Positions 43,849 through 51,458 of a stretch of 64,000 nucleotides of DNA are shown here, in pieces (the stretch's first letter is position 1; each line of letters starts with the position of its first letter). Source of the stretch: Hamadaea sp013361475 (GTDB lineage: Bacteria; Actinomycetota; Actinomycetes; Mycobacteriales; Micromonosporaceae). Made by a program: the position numbers and the translations under genes. The notes beneath the pieces were generated by a model. That model was given only the letters and a program-made list of their open reading frames with translations. It was not told where the DNA came from and did not search any database. The stretch lies in contig NZ_JBFAHM010000005.1 of assembly GCF_040654195.1 (NCBI RefSeq), positions 434,001 to 498,000 on the forward strand, given 5' to 3'.

Positions 43849-44556
43849 TCAACTGGCGGCCACCGCTGCCGGGAGGGCACCGGCGGTGGCGGTGCGGCCG
43901 GTGGTGCGCTCGTAGCGGCGTACCAGGTCACGGCTGCGGGCGCGGCGTCCCCAGCGTCGGTCGGCGCGGAGGATCAGGTTCCGGTGCGGCGGCGGGTACG
44001 CGGCCGTGAGAGCGCTGAGCAGGGCCGCCCGAGCGACGCCGAGGTCGGCGAGCAGCCAGGCGATCCCGGGGTCGACGGCGACCAGGGTCAGGGCGAGGTG
44101 TTCCGGCCGGTGGTCGCGTTCGCGCCGGGCCAGCGCCAGCCGCAGCGACGCCTCGTATGCCGCCTGCGCGTCCAATCCGAGCGGTGGATCCATTGCGGCG
44201 GACCGCCGACGGGCCTGACGCGCGCCCAATGGCAACAACGGTTCCCGTCGAGGCGGCTGGTCGAGGAGGGCAGGACCGGACAGGCCGAGGAGGGAGTCCA
44301 GGTCGACACCGAGGACGGCGAGCGCCGCCCGGTCAGCGGCCGCTCCCGCGCCACCTGGGCCGCAGCGCGCGACGACGTCGCCGACGGTGGCCGGGGCCAA
44401 CCCGGCCGATGTGAGCACCGTGGACAGATGCCCGCCGGTGGAGACGAGGCTGAGCAGCAGGTGTTCGCTGCCGACTCGGCCGGACCCGGTCTCGCGGGCG
44501 AGCCGGAACGCCCGGCCGACGGCTCGGCTCAGGTCAGCATGATCGCCGCGGAACAT
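43849..44556 (-). CDS. Clp N-terminal (repeat) domain protein
   Basis: This is a 235-residue protein made of Clp-N-like helical repeats without an AAA ATPase. The first half-repeat is VGRAFRLARETGSGRVGSEHLLLSLVST, and the second (about 130-195) has ASLRLALARRERDHRPEHLALTLVAVD. The C-terminus is Arg-rich. Such stand-alone Clp-N proteins occur beside small HTH proteins in actinomycetes. They may bind proteins or act as adaptors. The ATG directly follows the HTH gene stop with no spacing, so the two are co-translated. It converges on GH42, 112 bp apart. Confidence 0.8.
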   Translation of the reverse strand: MFRGDHADLSRAVGRAFRLARETGSGRVGSEHLLLSLVSTGGHLSTVLTSAGLAPATVGDVVARCGPGGAGAAADRAALAVLGVDLDSLLGLSGPALLDQPPRREPLLPLGARQARRRSAAMDPPLGLDAQAAYEASLRLALARRERDHRPEHLALTLVAVDPGIAWLLADLGVARAALLSALTAAYPPPHRNLILRADRRWGRRARSRDLVRRYERTTGRTATAGALPAAVAAS

Positions 44557-44769
44557 TCAGTCCTCCCCGTGGTATTTGCGGTGCACGGTCTGCTTCGTGA
44601 CGCCCAGCCGGAGCGCGATGTCGCGCCAGGACCAGCCGGCCCGGCGGGCGGCCGCGACGTGCTCGGCTTCGAGCTGCTCGACCAGGCGTCGCAGCCGCGC
44701 GACGGCTCGCAGCCCCGCGTCGGGATCGGCTCCACGGACGGCCCCGTCCAATTCCGCCAGCTCGGACAT
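44557..44769 (-). CDS. Small HTH DNA-binding protein, partner of Clp-N gene
   Basis: The protein is 70 residues from the ATG at 44767-44769. A start at 44832 would translate the operator repeats as protein and is unlikely. The N-terminal helix (LDGAVRGADPDAGLRAVARLRRLVEQLEAEH is seen only in part elsewhere) precedes an HTH, SWRDIALRLGVTKQTVHRKY. A TTGACG-17-TATGCT promoter places the -10 just 6 nt before the ATG, implying a leaderless message. Both promoter elements lie inside two 16-bp palindromes, so this protein probably represses itself and the Clp-N gene. Confidence 0.8.
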   Translation of the reverse strand: MSELAELDGAVRGADPDAGLRAVARLRRLVEQLEAEHVAAARRAGWSWRDIALRLGVTKQTVHRKYHGED

Positions 44770-44772
44770 GTC

Positions 44773-44788
44773 GTCAGCATATGCTGAC
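44773..44788. promoter_or_regulatory. Operator 1 of the HTH/Clp-N pair
   Basis: GTCAGCATATGCTGAC is a perfect 16-bp palindrome covering the -10 of the pair. Confidence 0.8.
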
Positions 44789-44804
44789 GCCGCCTCATCG
44801 TCAA
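44776..44804 (-). promoter_or_regulatory. Leaderless promoter of the HTH/Clp-N pair
   Basis: On the minus strand, TTGACG (44799-44804) and TATGCT (44776-44781) are 17 bp apart. The -10 ends 6 nt before the ATG. Confidence 0.72.
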
Positions 44805-44815
44805 CATATGCTGAC
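44800..44815. promoter_or_regulatory. Operator 2 of the HTH/Clp-N pair
   Basis: GTCAACATATGCTGAC matches operator 1 at 15 of 16 positions, 27 bp away. The one difference supplies the TTGACG -35. Flanking bases extend the palindrome to 44795-44820. Confidence 0.78.
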
Positions 44816-44842
44816 GATGAGGCGGCGGTCATCGAGGTGCTG

Positions 44843-46846
44843 TCACCACTGCGAGGGCGGTGGCGGCGTCACGACCGGCGGCCGGTCGTCACAGGTGATG
44901 GTGTTCGGCAGCTCCCACGAGGCCATCCAGGGCCCGGTGGTGCCGCCGCCGTCGTTGCCGCCGAGATCGGTCACCGAGAACTCCGACCCCGCCGGGGTGA
45001 AGTGGAACGTGCCGCAGTTGTTGATGCCGACCGCACCGACGTTGCGGGCGTCCACGTTGGAGAAGGTGGCCGACCCGGCGACCCGGGCGCTGAGCACCGA
45101 GGTTCCCGTGCCGTCCACGCGGATGTCGGCGAAGTGGACGTTCGAAACGCCGTACAGGTCCTTCACCGGCCAGTCGCTGACCAGCATGATCGCGTTGTAG
45201 GTGCTGTCCAGGTAGTGGTCGCCGGTGACCCGGATGTCGGCGTCGATGCTCTTGTCGAGCGCGTAGATCCAGATCGCGCTCAACCCGATGTTCCAGTTCA
45301 GTTCGTACGTCCCCGCGCGTACCACTGTGTTGTCGGTGATCGACAGGCGGCCAGCGAACGCGGTGGCGTTGAACCGCGAGCCCACGTGCAGACCGCTGCC
45401 CTCGCGCAGCGGGTCGGCCACGAGGTTGCCCACGACGGCGTTGTCCGTGCCGCCGTAGATCGCGATGCCGTTGGCGAGCGTCGGCGTCTGGACGGTGTTG
45501 CGGCTGAAGGTGTTGCGCGCGTTGGCCGTCGTCTCGGACCACATCGCCAGGCCGTCGTCGCCCGTGTTGCGGACGAAGTTGTTCGTCGCGACCGAGTCGG
45601 TGACGCCGACGTGGAAGTTGAGGCCGTCGGCGATCTGGTCGGCGATGACGTTGTCGCGGACCGTCACGTTGCTCATCGGCCCGTCGAACCAGAGGCCGAC
45701 CTTGGTGTGGTGGATGTAGAGGCCGCTGATCGTCGAGTCGCTCATCGCGCCGCCCACGCCGTTGACCTGGTCGGTGTCGATGCGCTCGCGAACGTCGCCC
45801 TCGATGGTGAAGCCGGACAAGTGCACGTTGCGGCTGCCCCCGGCAGACGCGTCCGTGCCGTAGAAGCCGACTCCCGTGTGGACGGAGCCGTCCGGCGCGG
45901 GCTCGGACAGCGCCACCTCGTGACCCTTGACGATGGTGTACCAGCTGCCGGCGCCCTCGATGGTCACGTCGTCGACGACGATATGCCGGTTGACCTGGTA
46001 CGTGCCCGGCGGGATGTAGACCTTCAGGCCTTTGCGCTTCGCGTACGCGATGGCGCGGTCGAACGCGTCGGCGGACTCCCGGCGTCCGGTCGGGTCGGCC
46101 CCGAACAGCAGAACGTTGGCCGCCTTGAGAACGATGTGCGGCAGCCCGACCAGCTCCGAGTCCAGCAGGTCGATGACGGTCCACGCGGCGTTCGTGCCGG
46201 CCGGGGCGGTGAGCCGGATCTTGCTTCCGGCCGGGTACGCCTTGCCGAGCAGCAGGCGCTGCTCGTCGTAGAAGTGCATGGGACGGAACGGAGTGGTGAT
46301 GACCGGCTTCGGTTCGGTGTACGCCGGTACGCAGCCGCACTCGGTGATCCACCAGTCCTCGTGCAGCAGTCCCGCGGTGGGGTCGTTGCTGAACGGGTAC
46401 TGGTTGTAGAGCCACGAGTACTGCGAGGTCAGCGTCATGGTGCGCTTGTTCTTGCCGTTCACCGTGACGTCCAGCGGAGCGGTGATCCCGCCGCCGGTCG
46501 GCGCGTCCGGGATGCTGTAGCGGACGGTGAGGGCGTTGGCCGTCGCCGGCAGCGTGAACTCGACGTACTGCCCGGGAGTCAGCTGGACCGCTGTCCGCCC
46601 GGAGGCCTCCGCTGGCAGCGTGTACGCCTGCCGGCTCGGGCCGATGACGGTGCCGGTGGTGGCGGCGTTCTCCGCTTCCTGCTCGGCGAACGGGACCGCC
46701 GCACCGCGTCCGGCGACCAGGGCCGGGTCGAGCGCGGCCCGCGTGACCACGGGACCGTTCGCCGCGGCGGCGGGGGACGCGCCGACGACCCCGCTCGCGA
46801 CCAGTGCGCCGGTCGCGAGGAGGGCGAGGGCTTTCTTCCTGTGCAT
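44843..46846 (-). CDS. Secreted right-handed beta-helix glycosidase (GH87 mycodextranase-like)
   Basis: The protein is 667 residues from the ATG at 46844-46846 (GGAAGAG upstream). The ATG at 46915 would bury the signal peptide. The signal peptide ends near ASPAAA. A CBM6-like module (about 55-130: AEQEAENAATTG...VQLTPGQYVEFTLP) precedes a long beta-helix with repeats such as VTIEGAGSWYTIVKG, SDSTISGLYIHHTKVGLWFDG and TNNFVRNTGDDGLAMWSE. The Asp-rich GDDG and GLNFH turns suit GH87 alpha-1,3-glucanases. A pectinase-type activity is the alternative. The tail is Pro-rich. It probably attacks fungal alpha-glucan. Confidence 0.72.
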   Translation of the reverse strand: MHRKKALALLATGALVASGVVGASPAAAANGPVVTRAALDPALVAGRGAAVPFAEQEAENAATTGTVIGPSRQAYTLPAEASGRTAVQLTPGQYVEFTLPATANALTVRYSIPDAPTGGGITAPLDVTVNGKNKRTMTLTSQYSWLYNQYPFSNDPTAGLLHEDWWITECGCVPAYTEPKPVITTPFRPMHFYDEQRLLLGKAYPAGSKIRLTAPAGTNAAWTVIDLLDSELVGLPHIVLKAANVLLFGADPTGRRESADAFDRAIAYAKRKGLKVYIPPGTYQVNRHIVVDDVTIEGAGSWYTIVKGHEVALSEPAPDGSVHTGVGFYGTDASAGGSRNVHLSGFTIEGDVRERIDTDQVNGVGGAMSDSTISGLYIHHTKVGLWFDGPMSNVTVRDNVIADQIADGLNFHVGVTDSVATNNFVRNTGDDGLAMWSETTANARNTFSRNTVQTPTLANGIAIYGGTDNAVVGNLVADPLREGSGLHVGSRFNATAFAGRLSITDNTVVRAGTYELNWNIGLSAIWIYALDKSIDADIRVTGDHYLDSTYNAIMLVSDWPVKDLYGVSNVHFADIRVDGTGTSVLSARVAGSATFSNVDARNVGAVGINNCGTFHFTPAGSEFSVTDLGGNDGGGTTGPWMASWELPNTITCDDRPPVVTPPPPSQW

Positions 46847-46966
46847 AGACCGCTCTCTTCCGGGGCTGGGGATAGAGACTGGCCTACGGTAAGACTCGCG
46901 TACGCGACGAGACAATAGCCGATCAGTTGATGAAACTTCCGGCGTAAGTCAGTGCAAGAAGTTGAC

Positions 46967-47344
46967 TCACTCCCACCGCTGGGCGTTCGTGTCGTCCAGA
47001 TCGTCGTCCGGTACAACGCAGAAGAGCAGGCCGGCGGGGTCCTGCATGATCCACCATGGACCGGACGGGCGTACGCGACGGGCACCCAGCGCCTCAAGCC
47101 GGGCCACCTCCGCCTCCACATCGGTCGCGTGAATGTCGAGGTGTACGCGAGCCGCCCCGTCGCCGAGTCGCTGCACGAGCAGGCCGAGCCCGTCGGGGGT
47201 CAGCTTCGTGCCGCTGAAGTCGGGAAACCGTTGGAACACCGGCAGGTCGCGGCCGATCGCGCCGGACCAGAAGGCGGTCTCGGCGTCGTGGGACTCCGGC
47301 GGGGCGTCGATGACGATCTGCGAGATGCGGCTGTAGTGCGCCAC
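46967..47344 (-). CDS. VOC (glyoxalase-like) family protein
   Basis: This is a 125-residue protein from the GTG at 47342-47344, with AGGGGGAAAC just upstream. The frame from 47368 has no ribosome site. Landmarks are SRISQIVIDAPPESHDAETAFWSGAIG, VHLDIHATDVEAEVARLEALGARRV and MQDPAGLLFCVVPDD. This is the long-type Glyoxalase_6 pattern common in actinobacteria. The substrate is unknown. It is upstream of the beta-helix gene on the same strand, 120 bp apart, and divergent from the ABA4-like operon. Confidence 0.85.
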   Translation of the reverse strand: MAHYSRISQIVIDAPPESHDAETAFWSGAIGRDLPVFQRFPDFSGTKLTPDGLGLLVQRLGDGAARVHLDIHATDVEAEVARLEALGARRVRPSGPWWIMQDPAGLLFCVVPDDDLDDTNAQRWE

Positions 47345-47401
47345 GTTTCCCCCTAGTGGACGAGGCATCGGTCGGGAGTCGAACGCTACGGCAGATCGGG
47401 G

Positions 47402-47430
47402 TTGACGCGCGCACTCGTGTGGCGGATAGT
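47402..47430 (+). promoter_or_regulatory. Promoter of the ABA4-like membrane pair
   Basis: TTGACG (47402-47407) and GATAGT (47425-47430) are 17 bp apart. The -10 is inside the CGGATAG inverted repeat. Confidence 0.6.
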
Positions 47431-47441
47431 GAAGCTATCCG
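47423..47441. promoter_or_regulatory. Operator-like inverted repeat over the -10
   Basis: CGGATAG-TGAAG-CTATCCG has perfect 7-bp arms. A second overlapping half-site (CTATCCG at 47458-47464) lies within GTGCC-ACTATCC-GGCAC. The binding protein is unknown. Confidence 0.6.
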
Positions 47442-47486
47442 ATAATGGAAAGTGCCACTATCCGGCACCTATGACCGGGAGTCGTC

Positions 47487-48440
47487 ATGTCCCGCCTGAT
47501 CCGCCTCCACCCGCCACTGATGATCACCGCCTTGCTGATGGCCGCCCTCACCGTCTGGTGCCTCGTCGGACTCGGCGTCGACGACCGCATGCTGCTGGGC
47601 GTACCGATCTGGCTGAAGCCACTGAAGTTCGCCGTCAGCGTCATGATCTATTCGGTCACCCTCGCCTGGCTGATCTCGCTGCTGGCCAAGCGCCGGCTCG
47701 CCTCGGCGATGGGCACCGTCATCGCGGTCACCGCGCTCGTCGAGATGGCCGCGATCGTCGGCCAGGCCGCACGCGGCCACCGCAGCCACTTCAACTTCGC
47801 GACCACTCTGGACGGCGCGCTGTTCATGCTGATGGCGGTCAGCATCGTCGTGCTCTGGCTCGCCACCGCGGTCGTCGCCATCCAGCTCATCCGGCAACGG
47901 ATCGGCGACCGGCCGGCGGCGTACGCGATCCGCGCGGGCATCGGAGTGGCGATCGCCGGGCTGGCCGAAGGCTTCTTCATGACCCGCCCGAAGCCGGGCC
48001 AGGTCGAGGCGGCGGCCAACGGCGGCGAACGCATCTTCGGCGCGCACTCGATCGGAGTCGCCGACGGCGGGGACGGGCTGCCCTTCGTCAACTGGAGCAC
48101 GGTCGGCGGCGACCTCCGCGTCGGCCACTTCATCGGCATGCACGCCCTGCAAGCGCTGCCGCTGTTCGCGTTGGCCCTGACCCTGCTCGCCCGGCGCTTC
48201 GGCCGGCTGGCCGACGACCGGACCCGGGCGCGGCTCGTGCTGACCGCCGCGACGGCGTACGCCGGGCTGACCGCACTGGTCACCTGGCAGGCCGTGCGCG
48301 GACAGTCGGTCGTCCACCCGGACGCCCTGACCTGGGCGGCCGCCGGGGTCCTGGGCGTCGTCGTCCTCGCCGGGATCGGCTGGGCCCTGCGACGCCCGGC
48401 CGAACGCGCCCTTCCGATGAACGTGGCGGCCGTCCGGTGA
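47487..48440 (+). CDS. Multi-pass membrane protein of unknown function
   Basis: This is a 317-residue protein with about seven to eight membrane helices (first MITALLMAALTVWCLVGLG, last LTWAAAGVLGVVVLAGIGWAL). Motifs that stand out are GVPIWLKPLKFAVSV, FFMTRPKPGQ and VGHFIGMHALQALPL, the latter with His residues inside membrane segments. No enzyme family is recognised. It overlaps the ABA4-like gene by 4 bp (GTGA), so the two are probably made together. Control by the inverted repeat at the promoter is likely. Confidence 0.75.
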   Translation: MSRLIRLHPPLMITALLMAALTVWCLVGLGVDDRMLLGVPIWLKPLKFAVSVMIYSVTLAWLISLLAKRRLASAMGTVIAVTALVEMAAIVGQAARGHRSHFNFATTLDGALFMLMAVSIVVLWLATAVVAIQLIRQRIGDRPAAYAIRAGIGVAIAGLAEGFFMTRPKPGQVEAAANGGERIFGAHSIGVADGGDGLPFVNWSTVGGDLRVGHFIGMHALQALPLFALALTLLARRFGRLADDRTRARLVLTAATAYAGLTALVTWQAVRGQSVVHPDALTWAAAGVLGVVVLAGIGWALRRPAERALPMNVAAVR

Positions 48441-48877
48441 CCTGGTTCGCGATCGCCTTCCCGCTCACCGTCCCGTTCTGGGCGCTGATGATCCTGCTGC
48501 CGAAGTGGGGCCGGACCAGCCGGATCATCGCCTCACCGCTGATCGTGCTGCCGGTCCTGGTCGCCTACTTCGGCGCCGTCGCCCCGATCCTGCCCGACTT
48601 CGCCGCCGAGATGCTGAACCCCGACCTCGACGGCGTACGCACCCTGCTCAGCAGCGACGCGGGCACCTCGGCGGTGTGGGCGCAGGTGCTCGCCTGGGAC
48701 CTGTTCATCGGACGCTGGATGTATCTGGACGGCCGCGAGCGGAACATCCCGGCACTGATCATGTCGCCGCTGCTGATCCTGACGATCCTGCTCTCGCCGT
48801 TCGCCGTCGTGATCTACCTCGGCCTACGGACGTTCTACCGCAAGGCCGCGCCCGAGACCACAGGAAAGGCTAGCTGA
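48437..48877 (+). CDS. ABA4-like family membrane protein
   Basis: This is a 146-residue protein with a GTG start at 48437 overlapping the previous stop. It has four membrane helices and the ABA4-like (DUF4281) pattern VTWFAIAFPLTVPFWALMIL, SAVWAQVLAWDLFIGRWMYLDGRERNIP and SPLLILTILLSPFAVVIYLGLR. Plant ABA4 acts in neoxanthin formation. The bacterial role is unknown. Its end overlaps the convergent GNAT gene by 8 bp. Confidence 0.83.
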   Translation: MTWFAIAFPLTVPFWALMILLPKWGRTSRIIASPLIVLPVLVAYFGAVAPILPDFAAEMLNPDLDGVRTLLSSDAGTSAVWAQVLAWDLFIGRWMYLDGRERNIPALIMSPLLILTILLSPFAVVIYLGLRTFYRKAAPETTGKAS

Positions 48878-49394
48878 GCTCGCCCTCCAGCAGCCCCATC
48901 GCGATCTTGTCGTACCACCGGCCGTCCCGGCGGAACGCGTCCCGGAGTCGTCCCTCCTCGACGAACCCGACCTTCGCGTACACCCGCCGGGCGGCCTCGT
49001 TCGCCTCGACGACGGTCAGCCCGATCCGGTGCAGCCGCATCGTGTCGAATCCGTAGCGGCAGATCGTCCGCATCGCGTCGGTGGCGAATCCCCGGCCCCA
49101 GTAGTCCTTCTCGCCGAGGTAGATGTCCAGCTCGGCCGAGCCCACCGCCGCGTCGGTGTCCCGCAACTGCACCAGCCCGATGAGCTTGCCGTCGGCGAGC
49201 ACCTCGACCGCGTAGAGGACGTGGGCGAAGCTGTTCGCCTGGGCGTCGGCCAGGCCGCGGCGCGCCCGGTCGAGCGAGTTCACGTAGTACTGATCCATCC
49301 ACCGCATGACCGCCGGATCGTGGTTCCAGCGCCACAACGCGTCGGCATCTTCCGGCTCGAAGGCGCGTAGCCGGATCAACTCCCCTGTGATCAC
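48870..49394 (-). CDS. GNAT-family N-acetyltransferase (RimJ/RimL-like)
   Basis: This is a 174-residue protein with a GTG start at 49392-49394 (AGGAAG upstream). The acetyl-CoA fold is shown by IRLRAFEPEDADALWRW, AELDIYLGEKDYWGRGFATDAMR (the Q/RxxGxG/A loop) and HRIGLTVVEANEAARRVYAKVGFVEEG. This fits the RimJ/RimL subgroup, which acetylates protein N-termini, ribosomal proteins or small amines. The substrate is unknown. It is divergent from a small hypothetical gene 14 bp away. Confidence 0.9.
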   Translation of the reverse strand: MITGELIRLRAFEPEDADALWRWNHDPAVMRWMDQYYVNSLDRARRGLADAQANSFAHVLYAVEVLADGKLIGLVQLRDTDAAVGSAELDIYLGEKDYWGRGFATDAMRTICRYGFDTMRLHRIGLTVVEANEAARRVYAKVGFVEEGRLRDAFRRDGRWYDKIAMGLLEGELS

Positions 49395-49408
49395 CTAATC
49401 TTCCTAGC

Positions 49409-49828
49409 ATGAGCTACGACGTGATCTTCGCTCGGCTGGCAGCGGGCCAGAGCTGGGCGGACTTCCTGGACGCCGAGCCCGTCGGCGACGACGCCCCGGC
49501 CGACCCGGCGACATGGCGGCGGATCGTCGGCCGCGTCCGCGAGATCCTGCCCGGCGCGACCGAGTCCGGCGACGAGCTCGATCATGAGGAGACCGCGATC
49601 CAGCTCGTCTGCCAGGCCGACACCGCGCAGCTCCACGTGCCGTACTGGTACACCGGCGAGGCCGCCCGCCGGATGGTCACGCTGCTCTACCGGGTCGCCG
49701 CGGTGGTCACGGAGGAGACGGGGATGACCGGCTTCGACCCCCAGGTCGAGGCGCCGGTCACCGACCAGCGTATCGACGACGCGGTCGCGGCCTTCGACAG
49801 CGTCGCCGCCGCCTTCGCCCGCGGCTAG
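49409..49828 (+). CDS. Hypothetical protein, MSYDVIFARL type
   Basis: This is a 139-residue soluble protein with no signal peptide or membrane helix. The conserved-looking parts are MSYDVIFARLAAGQSWADFLD, IQLVCQADTAQLHVPYWYTG and ETGMTGFDPQVEAPV. The last of these resembles a motif in small actinobacterial proteins of unknown function. The start is only 14 bp from the GNAT start on the other strand, so the promoters overlap. No function can be assigned. Confidence 0.7.
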   Translation: MSYDVIFARLAAGQSWADFLDAEPVGDDAPADPATWRRIVGRVREILPGATESGDELDHEETAIQLVCQADTAQLHVPYWYTGEAARRMVTLLYRVAAVVTEETGMTGFDPQVEAPVTDQRIDDAVAAFDSVAAAFARG

Positions 49829-49916
49829 GCTCCGCCGCACGCTCGGTGATCATCGCGCCGGCCACGATGTTTCAGCGGACATATCGCTGCCGGAAGCAGC
49901 ATGGCTGACGCGACGA

Positions 49917-50840
49917 TCAGGCGGAGTGGGCCAGCCGGTTCTCGTGCACGCGCAGGCTCGCGGTCGCCACATCCAGAAGCGGCGTCGATACGCCGAAAGC
50001 CCTGGCCCGAGCCGTGAGGTCGCCGAGGATCTGCTCGGCTTCGGTCGGCTGACCGGCGATGAGGTCGCGATAGAGGGAAGCCGTGTCGGCCGAGCCCGGC
50101 CGGGACACGAACGCCATCACGTTCTCCAGTGCGGGGCGTGGCATCGGGTGCCCGGCAGCCTCGGCGACCTGTGCGGCCTCGACGGCGAGCTGTGCGCCGA
50201 GCTGCGCCGCGCCGGCGTCGACCGCCTCGCCGACGGTGCCGCGTACCAGGGTGTTGAGGGCGCCGAGCGTGCTGATGAACACCCACTTGTGCCACATCGC
50301 CGTCATGATGTCGGGGGAGACGGCGAAGTCGAAGCCCGCCTCGGACAGGACTTCCTCGATCCGCCGCACCCGATCGGAGACGCCGCCCGCCGGTTCGCCG
50401 ACGGTCATGTCGGCCAACGGCGCGAGCTGCATGATCTCGCCCTCCGCGCCGATGGTCGTGATGACCCGGACGACCCCGCCGAGCACCACGTCCGACCCGT
50501 ACGCCTTGGTCAGCGTGTCCAGGTGGGCCAGTCCGTTGAGGAACGGCACAACCGCCGTACGCGGCCCGACCGCCGCCGCGGTGTCCTCGACGGCCTGCGG
50601 CAACGTCGTGGCCTTCACCGACATCAGCACGATGTCGTAGTGGCCGGCCAGCTCCGGCGCGGTGACGAGGTTGGGGGTCACGACCGTCTCCCGGCCGAGC
50701 CCGACGATCCGCAGACCGCGGTCGCGCAGCAGCTCGGCTCGTCGCGGCCGGACCAGGAAGGTGACGTCGCGCCCGGCCTCGTGCAGCCGCGCCCCGAAGT
50801 ATCCGCCGGTCGCACCGGCTCCCACGACAAGAATCCGCAT
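49917..50840 (-). CDS. 2-dehydropantoate 2-reductase family protein
   Basis: This is a 307-residue NADP-dependent reductase of the PanE/ApbA family. The Rossmann motif VGAGATGGYFG is at 6-16, followed by VLMSVKATTLPQAVED and VPFLNGLAHLD. The catalytic-type helix is MTAMWHKWVFISTLGALNTLVRGTVGE with the expected Lys. It could make pantoate or reduce another 2-keto acid. The divergent CGNR regulator hints at a specialised role. No ribosome site is seen. TAACGT lies 7 nt before the ATG, so it may be leaderless. The -10 overlaps the GTTACC inverted repeat. Confidence 0.87.
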   Translation of the reverse strand: MRILVVGAGATGGYFGARLHEAGRDVTFLVRPRRAELLRDRGLRIVGLGRETVVTPNLVTAPELAGHYDIVLMSVKATTLPQAVEDTAAAVGPRTAVVPFLNGLAHLDTLTKAYGSDVVLGGVVRVITTIGAEGEIMQLAPLADMTVGEPAGGVSDRVRRIEEVLSEAGFDFAVSPDIMTAMWHKWVFISTLGALNTLVRGTVGEAVDAGAAQLGAQLAVEAAQVAEAAGHPMPRPALENVMAFVSRPGSADTASLYRDLIAGQPTEAEQILGDLTARARAFGVSTPLLDVATASLRVHENRLAHSA

Positions 50841-50849
50841 GGCGCGGAC

Positions 50850-50870
50850 GTTACCAGTTGAACCGGTAAC
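50850..50870. promoter_or_regulatory. Operator-like inverted repeat between divergent genes
   Basis: GTTACC and GGTAAC (9 bp apart) sit in the 48-bp space between the reductase and CGNR genes. The left arm overlaps the reductase -10 (50848-50853). The right arm lies 5 bp before the likely CGNR -10 (TATGCT, 50876-50881). Confidence 0.6.
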
Positions 50871-50888
50871 CGGGCTATGCTGTGTGAC

Positions 50889-51458
50889 ATGATCGCGGAG
50901 GAGGCGGCGTTCCGATTCGTCGCCGGACGGCCGTCGGTGGACTTCACCGGCACGCTCGGCAAGCGCTGGCGGGATCCGCCCGTCGAGCGGATCCCCGACG
51001 CGGCCACGCTCGGGCGATGGTTCGCCGAATCGGGTCTGACGGACGCACCCGTGGCGGTGACGACAACGGCTTTGCGTCAGGCGTACCCCTTGCGCGAAGC
51101 GCTGTATCGCCTGATGCGCGCGCCGGTGTTCGGCGAGCGACCCACCCGGGCCGACCTGGAGCTGGTGAACCACTGGGCCGCGCGGACCCCGCCGGCTCTC
51201 GCCCTGCGCGCGGACCTGAGCGCGCGGCTGGTCGAGCCGACCGCCGAGCAGCTATTCGCGTTGCTGGCCCGCGACGGCGTCGATCTCCTCGGCGGGCCGC
51301 AGGGCGAGCGGTTGCGTGAGTGCTCCAGCGAGGTCTGCACGCTGCTCTATCTGGACACGTCCCGGGCGGGCAGCCGGCGCTGGTGCTCGATGGAGCTCTG
51401 CGGCAGCCGCGACAAGATGACGCGTTACCGTCGTCGCGCCGCGGCTGCCGGGACCTAG
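50889..51458 (+). CDS. CGNR/ABATE zinc-finger regulator
   Basis: The protein is 189 residues from the ATG at 50889, with TATGCT 7 nt upstream suggesting a leaderless message. The N-terminal ABATE-type region (FRFVAGRPSVDFTGTLGKRW) is a possible stress or ligand sensor. The C-terminal zinc finger has Cys pairs ECSSEVC and WCSMELCGSR, the latter being a CGSR variant of the name-giving CGNR. It probably regulates the divergent reductase gene. Its TAG stop shares CTAG with the stop of the convergent esterase gene. Confidence 0.85.
   Translation: MIAEEAAFRFVAGRPSVDFTGTLGKRWRDPPVERIPDAATLGRWFAESGLTDAPVAVTTTALRQAYPLREALYRLMRAPVFGERPTRADLELVNHWAARTPPALALRADLSARLVEPTAEQLFALLARDGVDLLGGPQGERLRECSSEVCTLLYLDTSRAGSRRWCSMELCGSRDKMTRYRRRAAAAGT

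Noticed and set aside
44770..44832. Longer HTH protein starting at 44832
   Set aside because: The added residues would be encoded by the operator palindromes and promoter. Shorter length matches the family.
46896..46907. TCGCGTACGCGA palindrome upstream of the beta-helix gene
   Set aside because: The word is common in this DNA, so a single copy is not evidence of an operator.
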